Source: Pseudorhizobium pelagicum (GTDB taxonomy: Bacteria; Pseudomonadota; Alphaproteobacteria; Rhizobiales; Rhizobiaceae). From it: a stretch of 64,000 nucleotides of DNA. The notes under the pieces are model-generated. The model searched no databases and was not told the DNA's origin. It saw nothing but the letters and a program-made list of their open reading frames with translations. Shown in pieces: positions 54,253 through 63,489 of this stretch. The position numbers and the translations under genes are program-made. Location of the stretch: the NCBI GenBank assembly GCA_000722615.1, contig JOKI01000006.1, positions 87,557 through 151,556 on the forward strand, given 5' to 3'. Positions within the stretch are counted from its first letter, which is position 1, and every line of letters starts with the position of its first letter.

Positions 54253-57200
54253 ATGATGTCTAAGCGCGTATTCTTCAGCCTTTCTGTCTTTCTCTTCTGC
54301 GCATTCAGTTCCCTCTCGATTGCAGCCGACCGGCGCATCGAGACAACGCCGGACGCCGATTACTTCGGCTTTGACCTGAGGACCGTACAGAGCGTGTCGC
54401 AGGACCAATGCGAGGCGGCTTGCATCGGCGACAAGGCCTGCAAGGCCTTCACCTACAACACCAAGGCGCAGTGGTGTTTCCTGAAGTCCGACTTCAACCA
54501 GCTCATGAGTTTTCCGGGTGCCGTTGCAGGCAAAGTCGTCGAGGTGGCGAGCGAACCGGACCTGGGTGCTGCCCCTCGCCTCTCCTTCCTGTCCGACGAT
54601 CTGCTGCAGCAGGCCGCTGCGCAGAAGGACGGGCTGGAACTCGGCGACAACCAGCAGGGCTATGGCGGCGACGAGCTGGCGACGATTGCCCAGAGCGAGC
54701 TTCTGGCCGGCAATGTCGATAACGCCGTCTACAACTACCGGGGTGCGCTTTCGCTCGACCCGGACGATGGTGCTCTCTGGGTGGAACTGTCACGGGCAGC
54801 GGGATCGGCGGCGGACAATCCGGACATGGCGAGTGAGGCGGTGCTTGCCGGTATCAACGGCTACAAGCTCAGCCGCACGGCCGGGGCGCGTGCTGATGCG
54901 CTGGCCGTGCTGGCGGCAGCTCTTGAGGCACAGGAGAATTACCGTTCAGCCCTGAGTGCCTACAAGCAGAGCCTCGCACTCGTCAGTGCCCGCACGGTCC
55001 AGATGGCCTATGCCGACCTTCGCGAGCGCCAGGGCTTTCGAGTCGTGGGCAATACGATCGATGCCGACAGCGCAAACCCGCGAGCCTGCATTCAGTTTTC
55101 CGAGCCGCTGGTAAAATCCTTCGACTATACGCCCTTCGTGGTGGTCGACGGGCAGGCCCCGGCGGCGATCGAGGCAAAGGACAACCAAATCTGCCTGGAA
55201 GGGCTCGCGCATGGCCAGCGGCTGAAGCTGTCGCTGCGGCGGGGGCTGCCGTCCTCCGTCGAGGAGAGCCTGGAGGCACAGGTCGACCTCGACCTCTACG
55301 TCAAGGACCGCCAGCCGATGGCGCGTTTCACCGGCGACGCCTTCGTGCTTCCGTCGACGGCACGGCGCGGCATTCCGATCGTGTCCGTCAACACCGACAA
55401 GGCCGACCTCAAGCTCTATCGGGTCGGCGACCGCAATGTCGTGTCGCTGCTGACGAGCTCGCAGTTCCTGACGCAGATGGACGGCTACAGTGCGTCGCGG
55501 ATCGAGGACGAGAGCGGCGAACTCGTCTGGCAGGGCTCGATCGACGTCGCCCAGGATCTCAACACGGAAGTCGTCACCAGCTTCCCGGTCGACGAGGCGC
55601 TGCCGTCGCGCAAGCCGGGCGTCTACGTGCTCACGGCGGTCGCTTCCACCGGCGCCAATCGGGACTGGGACAGCAAGGCGACGCAATGGTTCGTCGTGTC
55701 CGACCTTGGACTGTCGACCTTCGCCGGTACCGACGGTCTCAACGTCTTCGTCCGGTCGCTCGGGTCCGCCAAGCCGCTCGCCGACATCGAGCTGCAGCTG
55801 CTTGCCAAGAACAACGAGATCCTCGGAACGGCCACGACGGACGAAGACGGACGGGCGGTGTTTACCGCAGGCCTGATCCGCGGAACGGCGGCCATGGCCC
55901 CGGCGATGATCACCGCCAGGAACGGTGATGAGGATTACGTCTTTCTCGACATGACCCGTGCCGGGTTCGACCTCTCAGACCGTGGCGTCACCGGGCGGCC
56001 AGCGCCCGGTGCCATCGACGTGATGGCCTGGACGGAACGTGGCATCTATCGACCGGGTGAGACGGTCCACGCCTCGGTGCTGGCGCGCGACACAGAGGCG
56101 GAGGCGATCGAGAACCTGCCGCTGACCTTCGTTTTCCTCCGGCCGGATGGCGTCGAGGACAGGCGTATCGTTGACAACGGTACGCTCGGCGGTCATGCGC
56201 TCGAGCTGCCGCTACTGGAAACCGCCATGCGCGGCACCTGGACGATGCAGGTGTTCACCGATCCGAAGGGTTCGGCGATCGGCCAGCATAGCTTCCTGGT
56301 GGACGACTTCGTTCCCGATCGCATCGAGTTCGACATTTCAGCTGCAGGCGAGGAGATCGAGCCGGGGGTGGCACTGCCGGTGACGATCGACGGCCGCTAT
56401 CTTTACGGCGCGCCGGCTGCGGGTCTCTCGCTGGAAGGCGAGGTGGTTCTGAAACCGGTTCGAGAGACGACGGCGTTCCCCGGGTACCAGTTCGGACTGA
56501 CCGACGAGGAGGCCAGCGAAGCCGTGCGGATCCCGATGCAGGACCTGGCCGATCTCGATGAGGATGGACAGGCCGTGCTGGAGGTTTCGGTCGACGAGGT
56601 TCCGGCGACGACGCAGCTGCTTGCCGCCGATATCGTGGTGCGCATCCGCGAGGCAGGCGGTCGCGCCGTCGAGCGGACGCTGACGCTGCCGGTCAAGGCA
56701 GACGCGGCCCGGATCGGCATCAAGCCGCAATTTTCCGGCGATCTGCCGGAAAACGCCATGGCCGCCTTCGACGTGATTGCCGTCGATCCGGACGGCCAGA
56801 AGACGGGCCTGACGGATCTGTCCTGGACGCTCCTGAAGGTCGAGCAGGACTACCAGTGGTACCGGGAGGGCAGCGCGTGGCGGTTCGAGCCGGTTAGCCG
56901 CACCAGCCAGGTGGCGGATGGCGTGCTTGTGCTTTCAGCGGAGGGAGCGACGGTTTCCGCGCCGGTTGCCTGGGGCCGCTATCGGCTGGAGATCGAGAGC
57001 GATGATCCGAGCGGGCCGGCCACCAGCGTCGAATTCGACGCCGGCTGGTTCGTGACGGCCAGCTCCACCGAAACGCCGGATTCCCTGGAGATCGCCCTGG
57101 ACAAGCCGAGCTATGTGGTCGGTGAGACCGCGAAGCTGAAGATTTCCTCGCGCTATGCCGGCGAACTGATGATCACGGCCGGCGCGGAGGCCTTGATCTC

Positions 57201-59697
57201 CGTCCAGACGTCGAGCCTTGGCGCCGACGGCGGCGAGTTCGAGATCCCGGTGACCGCGGACTGGGGTGCCGGTTCCTATGTTACGGCAACGCTCTACCGG
57301 CCGGGCGAGGCGCAGGAAAGCCGGATGCCCATGCGGGCGATCGGTATCACCTGGCTCAAGGTCGATCCGGCAGATCGCGACCTCGATGTTGCCATCGAAG
57401 CGCCCGAGCAGACCCTGCCGCGCCAGCCCCTCGATATCTCTATCAACGTCGCCGGCGCCGGTGTTGGTGAAGAGGCCTATGTCACCCTTGCGGCCGTCGA
57501 CGTCGGCATACTCAACCTGACGCGCTACGAGCCGCCCGCGCCCGACGACTGGTATTTCGGCCAGCGCCGCCTCGGCCTCGAGATCCGCGATCTCTATGGG
57601 CGCCTGATCGACGGATCGCTCGGCGCCGCGGGCCGCATCCGCACCGGCGGCGATGGCGGCAGCATGGCCATCGAAGGCAGTCCGCCGACGGAGAGACTGG
57701 TCGCCTTCTTCTCCGGCCCCGTGCGGCTCGATGGTTCCGGCAGGGCGACAGTCTCCTTCAACATTCCGCAGTTCAACGGAACCGCGAGGCTGATGGCGGT
57801 CGCCTGGTCGAAGTCCGGCGTCGGCCATGCGGTGAAGGACGTGGTGATCCGCGATCCGATCGTCGTAACGGCAAGCCTGCCGCGCTTCCTGGCGCCGGGG
57901 GACGAGAGCCGGTTGCGGCTCGACATTGCCAATACCGATGCACCGACCGGTTCGTATGAGCTTACCGTCATGGGCAATGATCCCATCGCGATCGGGCCGG
58001 AGGCGGCGGCGCAGACGATCGATCTGGTTTCCGGCGGCAAGCTGGACTTCAGCGTTCCGGTGACGGGCATCGAGCCGAGGAACGGCCAGGTTACCGTCCG
58101 CCTGGAAAATGCCTCCGGCCTTTCGCTGGAGCAGGTGCTCAACATTCCGGTGCGGCCGGCGACGCTGCCCCGGACGGAGCGCCGGATCGTGGCTCTCTCG
58201 CCTGGCAACAGCCTAACCGTGAGCGGCGACCTGCTGGCCGACAGCATCCTGACCGGTGCATCCGTCAGCGTGAACGTCAGCCGCTCGAATGCCTTCGACA
58301 TTCCGGCGTTGCTGATGAGCCTCGACCGGTATCCCTATGGCTGCACGGAGCAAACCACCAGCCGGGCACTGCCCCTGCTCTACCTCAGGCAGCTTGCGGT
58401 CCAGAACGGATTGGCAGACGATGCGGAGGTGGAGGGCCGCGTACAGGAGGCGGTGCGGCGGATCCTATCGAACCAGTCCTCCGGCGGCAGCTTCGGGCTA
58501 TGGGGCCCCGGCGGGGGTGATCTCTGGCTCGACGCCTATGTCACCGATTTCCTGTCTCGGGCGCGCGAGCAGGGCTACGATGTGTCCGAACCGGCCCTGG
58601 TGCAGGCGCTGGACAACCTGCAGAACACGCTGGCCTATACCACCAACGTCCGCGACCAGGGCAGCGAGATCGCCTATGCGCTCTACGTGCTGGCCCGCAA
58701 TCGCAAGGCAGCGATCAGCGACTTGCGCTACTATGCGGATACGCTGCTGGACGAGTTTCCGACACCGCTCGCCAAGGCTCATCTTGCGGCGGCGCTCTCG
58801 CTCTATGGCGACGGGCAGCGCTCAAGACGTCTCTTCGTCGACGCTCTCGGCATGGCGGAGCAATCCCAGGTCCAGCCGGTAAGCCTTGCCCGCTCCGACT
58901 ACGGATCGGCGCTTCGGGATGGTGCGGCCGTGCTGGCTCTTGCCGCCGAAAGCCGGCCGGTGCCGCCGATCGTGCCGGCGCTGGCGGAGATCGTTGCCGA
59001 GGAGTGGCGGCAGAAGGCCTATACCAGCACGCAGGAGCAGACCTGGATGCTGCTGGCGGCCAATGCCCTTCAAGGTGGCGACGACGATCTGCTTCTGGAC
59101 GTGAACGGGGCAGAGCACCGCGGCAGCCTGATGACGCGCATGGCGGGGGAAGCAGTGCTCGATCATCCGCTGACGGTGACGAACAGAAGTGCCGATCCCC
59201 TGTCTGCTGCCATCACCACTGTGGCCGCGCCGGTGCAGCCGCTTGCGGCCGGGGGTGACGGCTTCAGCATCGATCGCAGCTACTACACGCTGGACGGGGA
59301 GCCGGCCAACGTGTCGGAGGCCCGCCAGAACGATCGCTATGTGGTCGTGCTGACGATCAACGAGACGAACGACTGGCCCTCCCGGATTCTGGTCCAGGAT
59401 CTGCTGCCCGCGGGTTTTGAAATCGACAATCCCAGCCTCGTCAACAGCGCCCAGCTTGCCAACTTCGATTGGGTCGGCGAGGTGGAGCCGGCGCATACGG
59501 AGTTCCGCAACGACCGCTTCGTCGCGGCCTTCAACCGGAACACCGGCGACAACCGCGAGATTTCTCTCGCCTATGTGGTCAGGGCGGTGGCCCCGGGGGT
59601 CTATGATCATCCGGCGGCGCAGGTGGAGGACATGTATCGGCCGCAGCTCTTTGCAACGACTTCGGCCGGACGCATGGAGGTCGTGGCGGCGCCCTGA
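54253..59697 (+). CDS. Bacterial alpha-2-macroglobulin family protein with N-terminal PAN/Apple-like domain
   Basis: The 1814-residue exported protein starts with a signal peptide (to about residue 24), then a Cys-rich PAN/Apple-like module (about 30-100, including DQCEAACIGDKACKAFTYN), a TPR-like helical region (about 130-255), macroglobulin-type beta domains (bait-region candidates), and the thioester motif CTEQ at Cys1364-Gln1367 (YPYGCTEQTTSR). The thioester would trap attacking proteases in the periplasm. The lipobox of E. coli YfhM is absent, so it is probably soluble. It lies one base upstream of pbpC, the classic yfhM-pbpC pairing. Confidence 0.95.
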   Translation: MMSKRVFFSLSVFLFCAFSSLSIAADRRIETTPDADYFGFDLRTVQSVSQDQCEAACIGDKACKAFTYNTKAQWCFLKSDFNQLMSFPGAVAGKVVEVASEPDLGAAPRLSFLSDDLLQQAAAQKDGLELGDNQQGYGGDELATIAQSELLAGNVDNAVYNYRGALSLDPDDGALWVELSRAAGSAADNPDMASEAVLAGINGYKLSRTAGARADALAVLAAALEAQENYRSALSAYKQSLALVSARTVQMAYADLRERQGFRVVGNTIDADSANPRACIQFSEPLVKSFDYTPFVVVDGQAPAAIEAKDNQICLEGLAHGQRLKLSLRRGLPSSVEESLEAQVDLDLYVKDRQPMARFTGDAFVLPSTARRGIPIVSVNTDKADLKLYRVGDRNVVSLLTSSQFLTQMDGYSASRIEDESGELVWQGSIDVAQDLNTEVVTSFPVDEALPSRKPGVYVLTAVASTGANRDWDSKATQWFVVSDLGLSTFAGTDGLNVFVRSLGSAKPLADIELQLLAKNNEILGTATTDEDGRAVFTAGLIRGTAAMAPAMITARNGDEDYVFLDMTRAGFDLSDRGVTGRPAPGAIDVMAWTERGIYRPGETVHASVLARDTEAEAIENLPLTFVFLRPDGVEDRRIVDNGTLGGHALELPLLETAMRGTWTMQVFTDPKGSAIGQHSFLVDDFVPDRIEFDISAAGEEIEPGVALPVTIDGRYLYGAPAAGLSLEGEVVLKPVRETTAFPGYQFGLTDEEASEAVRIPMQDLADLDEDGQAVLEVSVDEVPATTQLLAADIVVRIREAGGRAVERTLTLPVKADAARIGIKPQFSGDLPENAMAAFDVIAVDPDGQKTGLTDLSWTLLKVEQDYQWYREGSAWRFEPVSRTSQVADGVLVLSAEGATVSAPVAWGRYRLEIESDDPSGPATSVEFDAGWFVTASSTETPDSLEIALDKPSYVVGETAKLKISSRYAGELMITAGAEALISVQTSSLGADGGEFEIPVTADWGAGSYVTATLYRPGEAQESRMPMRAIGITWLKVDPADRDLDVAIEAPEQTLPRQPLDISINVAGAGVGEEAYVTLAAVDVGILNLTRYEPPAPDDWYFGQRRLGLEIRDLYGRLIDGSLGAAGRIRTGGDGGSMAIEGSPPTERLVAFFSGPVRLDGSGRATVSFNIPQFNGTARLMAVAWSKSGVGHAVKDVVIRDPIVVTASLPRFLAPGDESRLRLDIANTDAPTGSYELTVMGNDPIAIGPEAAAQTIDLVSGGKLDFSVPVTGIEPRNGQVTVRLENASGLSLEQVLNIPVRPATLPRTERRIVALSPGNSLTVSGDLLADSILTGASVSVNVSRSNAFDIPALLMSLDRYPYGCTEQTTSRALPLLYLRQLAVQNGLADDAEVEGRVQEAVRRILSNQSSGGSFGLWGPGGGDLWLDAYVTDFLSRAREQGYDVSEPALVQALDNLQNTLAYTTNVRDQGSEIAYALYVLARNRKAAISDLRYYADTLLDEFPTPLAKAHLAAALSLYGDGQRSRRLFVDALGMAEQSQVQPVSLARSDYGSALRDGAAVLALAAESRPVPPIVPALAEIVAEEWRQKAYTSTQEQTWMLLAANALQGGDDDLLLDVNGAEHRGSLMTRMAGEAVLDHPLTVTNRSADPLSAAITTVAAPVQPLAAGGDGFSIDRSYYTLDGEPANVSEARQNDRYVVVLTINETNDWPSRILVQDLLPAGFEIDNPSLVNSAQLANFDWVGEVEPAHTEFRNDRFVAAFNRNTGDNREISLAYVVRAVAPGVYDHPAAQVEDMYRPQLFATTSAGRMEVVAAP

Positions 59698-59698
59698 G

Positions 59699-61783
59699 AT
59701 GAAGCCCTGGCACACGATTTCCGTCAGCCTGTTTTCGGTTCTCGTCCTGATGGCAGGGTTGGCCGCGGGGCTCGACGCCGCCGACCGGGCTTATCCGCCG
59801 CCCCTGGAGACGGCGGCCCTCGTCTCGAGCGAAGTGGTGGATTCCGACGGGCAGCTGCTGCGTGCCTTCGCGACACGGGAGGGGCGCTGGCGCCTGAAAA
59901 CGAGCCTCGACGATGTCGATCCGAGGCTTCTCGACATGCTGGTCGCCTACGAGGACCAGCGGTTCTTCCAGCATTCGGGCGTGGACCTTCTGGCGATCGG
60001 CAGGGCTGCTGTGCAACTCGTCGGCCATGGTCGCGTCGTCTCGGGCGCTTCCACGCTGTCGATGCAGGTGGCGCGGCTGATCGAGCCGCGCCCGGCGCGC
60101 TCCCTGTCCGCCAAGGTGCTGCAGTTGATCCGGGCGATCCAGATCGAGCGGCGCATGAGCAAGCAGCAGATTCTGGAGCTCTACCTGACGCATGCACCCT
60201 ACGGCGGCAACCTCGAAGGCGTGCGGGCGGCAAGTCTTGCCTATTTCGGCAAGGAGCCCCGGCGGCTGACGGTGGCGGAAGCGGCGCTCCTCGTCGCCCT
60301 GCCGCAATCGCCCGAAGCCCGCCGGCCGGACCGTCACGCCGGGGCCGCGGAAACGGCGCGCGATCGCGTTCTCTCCCGGCCGGCCGTGGCCGCGGTCACG
60401 GGTCACGGCGAGGCGGAGCGGGCGGCCGGCGAGCCTGTGCCCCGCCGTCGGCAACAGTTGCCGGCCCATGCCGCGCATGTGGCCGAAGCCGCCATCCGAA
60501 TACAGCCCGGCGCTCCGGTGCATCGGACGACGCTGAAAATGACCGTCCAGCGAGCCCTGGAGCAGGTGGCGCGCGAGGTCGCGGAGACACTGGATCCCAA
60601 GGTGTCACTGGCGATGGTCATGGCCGATGCCTCGACCGGGGACATTGTCGCGGAGGTCGGGTCGGCTGGCTACTTTGATGCGAGCCGTTCGGGCTGGATC
60701 GACATGACGCGCGTCAACCGCTCGCCGGGGTCGACGCTGAAGCCGTTCATCTATGGGCTGGCCCTGGAGCAGGGGCTCGTGGCGCAGGAGACGATCATCG
60801 AGGATCGGCCCGCGAACTTCTTCGGTTACCGGCCCAAGAACTTCGACATGAGCTACCAGGGCGACGTGTCGGTTCGCGAGGCGCTGCAACTGTCGCTGAA
60901 CGTTCCGGCGGTGCGGCTGCTCGATGCGGTCGGGCCGTCGCGGCTGATGGTCCGGCTGAGACGCGCGGAGGTGCATCCTGTCCTGCCGACCCACGAGGCG
61001 CCCGGCCTCGCCATCGGTCTCGGCGGCGTGGGCATGTCGCTCAAGGATCTGGTTCAGGCCTATGCGGCGCTGGCCAACCGCGGACAGCCGGTCCGGCTCG
61101 GCAATGGGATCGAGGAGCAGTCTGGTGCGATCGGCGGCGAACCCCTTTTCGAGCCGTCGGCCGTCTGGAACGTGGTCGACATCCTTTCCGACGTCTTGCC
61201 GCCGCAGGGCAGCCGTCGGCTCGGCATCGCCTACAAGACCGGCACCAGCTACGGCTACCGCGACGCCTGGTCGATCGGCTTCGACGGGCAGCATGTTCTG
61301 GGGGTCTGGGTCGGCCGGCCCGACAACGGGGCAGTGCCGGGCATCTCCGGCTATCAGACGGCTGCTCCCATTCTGTTTGACGCCTTTGCGCGGTCGGGCG
61401 TGGTGCCGGTCGCCCTGCCAAATCCGCCAGCCGGGGCCTTGCGCCTTTCCCAGTCCGATCTGCCCATGAGCCAGCGGCGTTTCTCCACGAGCGAGAACGG
61501 GCTGATCTCCGCGTCCCGACGCGAGCCTGCGCCACAGATCGTCTATCCTCCCGAAGGAGCAAGGGTGGACCTCAGCATGGGGGAGAAGGGGAAGCTGATG
61601 CCGCTGGTGCTGAAGCTGCAGGGAGGCAGGGCGCCGTTCCGCTGGCTCGCCAACGGACAGCCTCTGGAGGCTGTCTCCCGTCGCCGATCAAGCGAATGGC
61701 TGCCGGACGGGGCGGGGCACGCGACGCTGACGGTGATCGACGCCGACGGCCATGCCGCCAGCGTCAGGATCTTCGTCGAATAG
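59699..61783 (+). CDS. pbpC: Penicillin-binding protein 1C
   Basis: The 694-residue class A PBP has an N-terminal anchor, a glycosyltransferase domain (catalytic Glu85 in AYEDQRFFQHSGVD; LSMQVARL; ELYLTHAPYGGNLEGVRA), a transpeptidase domain with Ser345-x-x-Lys (SPGSTLKPFIYG), SLN and KTGTSYGYRDAW, and the PBP1C-specific C-terminal domain (BiPBP_C). It is paired with the A2M gene, suggesting repair of peptidoglycan after envelope damage. ATG 59699 follows the A2M stop by one base. The 61783 stop is only two bases from the convergent dppF stop. Confidence 0.96.
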   Translation: MKPWHTISVSLFSVLVLMAGLAAGLDAADRAYPPPLETAALVSSEVVDSDGQLLRAFATREGRWRLKTSLDDVDPRLLDMLVAYEDQRFFQHSGVDLLAIGRAAVQLVGHGRVVSGASTLSMQVARLIEPRPARSLSAKVLQLIRAIQIERRMSKQQILELYLTHAPYGGNLEGVRAASLAYFGKEPRRLTVAEAALLVALPQSPEARRPDRHAGAAETARDRVLSRPAVAAVTGHGEAERAAGEPVPRRRQQLPAHAAHVAEAAIRIQPGAPVHRTTLKMTVQRALEQVAREVAETLDPKVSLAMVMADASTGDIVAEVGSAGYFDASRSGWIDMTRVNRSPGSTLKPFIYGLALEQGLVAQETIIEDRPANFFGYRPKNFDMSYQGDVSVREALQLSLNVPAVRLLDAVGPSRLMVRLRRAEVHPVLPTHEAPGLAIGLGGVGMSLKDLVQAYAALANRGQPVRLGNGIEEQSGAIGGEPLFEPSAVWNVVDILSDVLPPQGSRRLGIAYKTGTSYGYRDAWSIGFDGQHVLGVWVGRPDNGAVPGISGYQTAAPILFDAFARSGVVPVALPNPPAGALRLSQSDLPMSQRRFSTSENGLISASRREPAPQIVYPPEGARVDLSMGEKGKLMPLVLKLQGGRAPFRWLANGQPLEAVSRRRSSEWLPDGAGHATLTVIDADGHAASVRIFVE

Positions 61784-61785
61784 TC

Positions 61786-62637
61786 TCAGGCGGCGCTGGT
61801 CGCCTTCTTGCCGGCCACACGGCGGCGGATGGACTCAAGGTCCGCCCGCGGCGTCGCGGCAAACAGCGTGCGCGTGTACTCGTGCTTGGGGTCCGAAAAG
61901 ACCTCTTCGCGGGTGCCGTGCTCCACGGCTTCCCCGAAGTACATGACCATCACCTCGTCGGCAATGTAGCGCACCACGGAGAGATCGTGGCTGATGAAGA
62001 CATAGGTCAGCCCGAACTCGTCCTGCAGGTCGGCGAGCAAGTTCAGCACCTGTGCCTGGACCGAAAGATCGAGCGCGGAGACGGGCTCGTCGAGCACCAG
62101 AAGCTTGGGGTTCAGCATCAGGGCGCGGGCGATCGCAATGCGCTGGCGCTGGCCGCCGGAGAACATGTGCGGGTAGCGGTTGAAGTGTTCCGGCCCCAGG
62201 CCAACCTTGACCAGCATCTCGTTGGCGCGATCGCGACGTTCCGCGGACGACATGTCGGTGTTGATCAGCAGGGGCTCGCCCAGCACGTCGCCGATCTTCT
62301 GGCGGGGATTGAGAGAGCCGTAGGGGTTCTGGAAGACGATCTGGACCTTCTGGCGCATTTCCTTGGTGAGATGGCCGGGGCGCGTGTCCGTCTTCTTGCC
62401 GTCGATGATGAGATCGCCGCCGGTGGGCTCGTCGATGAAGGTCAGCATGCGGGCGAGCGTCGACTTCCCGCAGCCGGACTCGCCGACGATCGCCAGCGTC
62501 TTGCCGCGCTCCAGCGCGAAGGAGACGCCCTTCACGGCATGGATGATCTTCTTGGGCTTGAACAGGCCGCCCGGCAGCTCGTAATCGCGCCGGATGTCGC
62601 GGACCTCAAGCATGATGTTCGTGTCGTGGTCGGTCAT
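61786..62637 (-). CDS. dppF: Dipeptide/oligopeptide ABC transporter ATP-binding protein DppF
   Basis: The 283-residue ATPase has Walker A GESGCGKST, Q-loop VFQNPYGSLNP, signature FSGGQRQRIAIARAL, Walker B LLVLDEPVSALD and the H-loop SHDLSVV, plus the C-terminal oligopeptide-transporter extension (EYTRTLFAATP). It energises peptide import with DppD. Its ATG overlaps the dppD stop (ATGA). Other substrates (nickel, microcins, opines) are possible for this family. Confidence 0.93.
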   Translation of the reverse strand: MTDHDTNIMLEVRDIRRDYELPGGLFKPKKIIHAVKGVSFALERGKTLAIVGESGCGKSTLARMLTFIDEPTGGDLIIDGKKTDTRPGHLTKEMRQKVQIVFQNPYGSLNPRQKIGDVLGEPLLINTDMSSAERRDRANEMLVKVGLGPEHFNRYPHMFSGGQRQRIAIARALMLNPKLLVLDEPVSALDLSVQAQVLNLLADLQDEFGLTYVFISHDLSVVRYIADEVMVMYFGEAVEHGTREEVFSDPKHEYTRTLFAATPRADLESIRRRVAGKKATSAA

Positions 62638-63488
62638 ACGCGTGTTTCCGCTGGTTCAGGCGTGCCGTCGAAGAAGTCGGAAACGGTCGTCAGACGGTCG
62701 CCGGTGGCATTTTCGGGTAGCGCCGCAAGCAGGGCCTTGGTGTAGTTGCTCTTCGGGTTCTCGAAGAGGGTCAGCACGTCGGCTTCCTCCATCTTCCGGC
62801 CCTTGTACTGCACGATCACGCGGTCTGCAGTTTCGGCAACCACGCCCATGTCGTGGGTGATCATGATGAGGCCCATGCCGTTCCTGGCCTGGAGCGCCAT
62901 CAGAAGATCGAGGATCTGCTTCTGGATGGTCACGTCGAGTGCCGTGGTCGGCTCGTCGGCGATCAGCAGTTTCGGATTGCAGGCAATCGCGATGGCGATC
63001 ATGACGCGCTGGCACTGGCCGCCGGACATCTGGTGCGGGAAGTGGTTCAGCCGCTCCTCCGGGTTTGGCAGGCCAACCTGGTTGAACAGTTCGATCGCAC
63101 GTGCCCGGCGGGCCTGCTTGTCGAGGCCGAGGTGGATGCGCAGCACCTCCTCGATCTGGAAGCCGACCGTGAAGCACGGGTTGAGGCTGGCGACAGGCTC
63201 CTGGAAGATCATCGCGATATCCTTGCCGATCAGCTTGCGCCGCTCGCCAGGGCTGATGTTCTGGATGTCGCGGCCTTCGAAGAGCATGCGGTCGGCGGTG
63301 ATCTTCGCCGTCCAGGGGAGAAGCCCCATGACGGCCAGCATGGCAACGGACTTGCCGGAGCCGGATTCACCGACGATGGCCAGAACTTCACCGGAGTTGA
63401 CGGAAACGGACACGCCATCAACGGCGCGGAACCAGCCGGACGACGTCTCGAACTCGACCGTCAGATTGTCGATTTGCAGAAGCGCCAT
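62634..63488 (-). CDS. dppD: Dipeptide/oligopeptide ABC transporter ATP-binding protein DppD
   Basis: The 284-residue ATPase has Walker A GESGSGKSV, Q-loop IFQEPVASLNP, signature MSGGQCQRVMIAIAIA, Walker B LLIADEPTTALD and H-loop THDMGVV. The signature has QCQ, where MNQ or QRQ is more usual, a mild variation. The C-terminal SNYTKALLAALP marks the peptide-transporter group. It lies between dppC and dppF in one operon. Confidence 0.93.
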   Translation of the reverse strand: MALLQIDNLTVEFETSSGWFRAVDGVSVSVNSGEVLAIVGESGSGKSVAMLAVMGLLPWTAKITADRMLFEGRDIQNISPGERRKLIGKDIAMIFQEPVASLNPCFTVGFQIEEVLRIHLGLDKQARRARAIELFNQVGLPNPEERLNHFPHQMSGGQCQRVMIAIAIACNPKLLIADEPTTALDVTIQKQILDLLMALQARNGMGLIMITHDMGVVAETADRVIVQYKGRKMEEADVLTLFENPKSNYTKALLAALPENATGDRLTTVSDFFDGTPEPAETRV

Positions 63489-63489
63489 G

